DNA from: an uncultured Planctomycetota bacterium
GTDB lineage: Bacteria; Planctomycetota; Planctomycetia; Pirellulales; UBA1268
NCBI GenBank assembly: GCA_905477565.1
Contig: CAJQGO010000118.1
Span: 1 to 7,179, forward strand
Direction: 5' to 3'
Length of the DNA: 7,179 bases
The position numbers were made by a program, and so were the translations under genes. Within the stretch, counting starts at the first letter, position 1, and each line of letters begins with the position of its first letter. A model generated the notes under the pieces. That model was given only the letters and a program-made list of their open reading frames with translations, made no database searches and was not told the DNA's origin. Of the stretch, positions 6,974 to 7,179 are shown piece after piece.

Positions 6974-7179
6974 TTATTTCTGCTTAAGCTTTATTTTCAG
7001 ACAGTGGGCAAAGTCTGTTGGTTTTTTCGCTGGAAATGTTACTCGGAGCCCGTCAGGGTGTCGTTCCCAACCAAGTTCACCTGCGTGTCCGAGCATCTCT
7101 ACAGATTGTATTTCACTAATTCGCCTATTCCCGGGCGCGAGAAGAGCGAGTTCAACATACTGCTTATTCTTAGGGGGCC
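6974..7179 (-). CDS. C-terminal end of a second GH29-type fucosidase (partial)
   Basis: The minus strand is open from the window edge to a TAA at 6976-6974, giving 67 complete codons. The tail reads EMLGHAGELGWERHPDG, then LRVTFPAKKPTDFAHCLKI, which is the usual ending of the GH29 C-terminal beta domain (a Trp strand, a 'GL.VT.P' strand, then 'FA..L.I'). It lines up with the end of the neighbouring 527-residue fucosidase (IEWECQDEALFITAPS and NNFAICYRI), but with clearly lower identity, so it is a different paralogue. The catalytic part lies outside the window. The 30-nt gap to the next start codon indicates that this gene is upstream in the same operon. Confidence is limited because only the non-catalytic domain is visible. 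Confidence 0.7.
   Translation of the reverse strand, partial: PPKNKQYVELALLAPGNRRISEIQSVEMLGHAGELGWERHPDGLRVTFPAKKPTDFAHCLKIKLKQK

Noticed and set aside
1..7179. tRNA, rRNA, CRISPR array, insertion sequence or transposase
   Set aside because: No cloverleaf, no evenly spaced repeats, no terminal inverted repeats and no transposase or integrase motif were found on either strand, so the rearrangement next to the fucosidase remnant has no visible mobile agent.

Overview
The window looks like chromosomal DNA of a Gram-negative, polysaccharide-degrading bacterium. I favour a marine Planctomycetota or another PVC-group member. The clues are secreted GH29 fucosidases in tandem, a hybrid kinase with a His-rich membrane sensor next to a RedB-like thioredoxin-fold protein, a REC-SpoIIE phosphatase output, and moderate GC content. 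This is inference from gene content; no taxonomic marker gene is present.

Layout. (1) 1-93: the 3' end of an unrecognised plus-strand gene. (2) 116-424, minus strand: a truncated copy of a GH29 alpha-L-fucosidase C-terminal domain, cut off abruptly on its 5' side. (3) 425-591: a short intergenic stretch with a hairpin resembling a terminator on the minus strand. (4) 592-2141, plus strand: a two-gene unit with an ATGA overlap, encoding a stand-alone histidine phosphotransfer (Hpt) protein and a REC + SpoIIE/PP2C-type serine phosphatase. (5) 2174-5054, minus strand and convergent with the previous unit: a RedB-like membrane-anchored thioredoxin-fold protein followed 7 nt later by a 731-residue hybrid kinase (membrane sensor, HisKA, HATPase, REC, REC). 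(6) 5055-5359: about 300 nt with no gene that I can support. (7) 5360-7179, minus strand: a complete secreted GH29 alpha-L-fucosidase, preceded 30 nt upstream by the C-terminus of a second GH29-type enzyme that runs off the window.

How it may work together. Units 4 and 5 contain every step of a His-Asp-His-Asp phosphorelay: kinase His232, one of the kinase receiver Asp residues (520 or 659), Hpt His53, and response-regulator Asp51. The output is a PP2C-type phosphatase, the class that usually acts on anti-sigma-factor antagonists; no such partner lies in the window. The kinase and the thiol protein are probably cotranscribed, so the thiol protein may take part in signal input. The signalling block (about 4.9 kb) sits between two same-orientation copies of a GH29 3' end, one belonging to an intact gene and one to a truncated gene. 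This suggests that the block entered, or was rearranged into, a fucosidase gene cluster.

The most interesting signals are the self-contained phosphorelay with an uncharacterised His-rich membrane sensor paired to a Cys-Pro-Cys protein, and its placement between fucosidase 3' ends.
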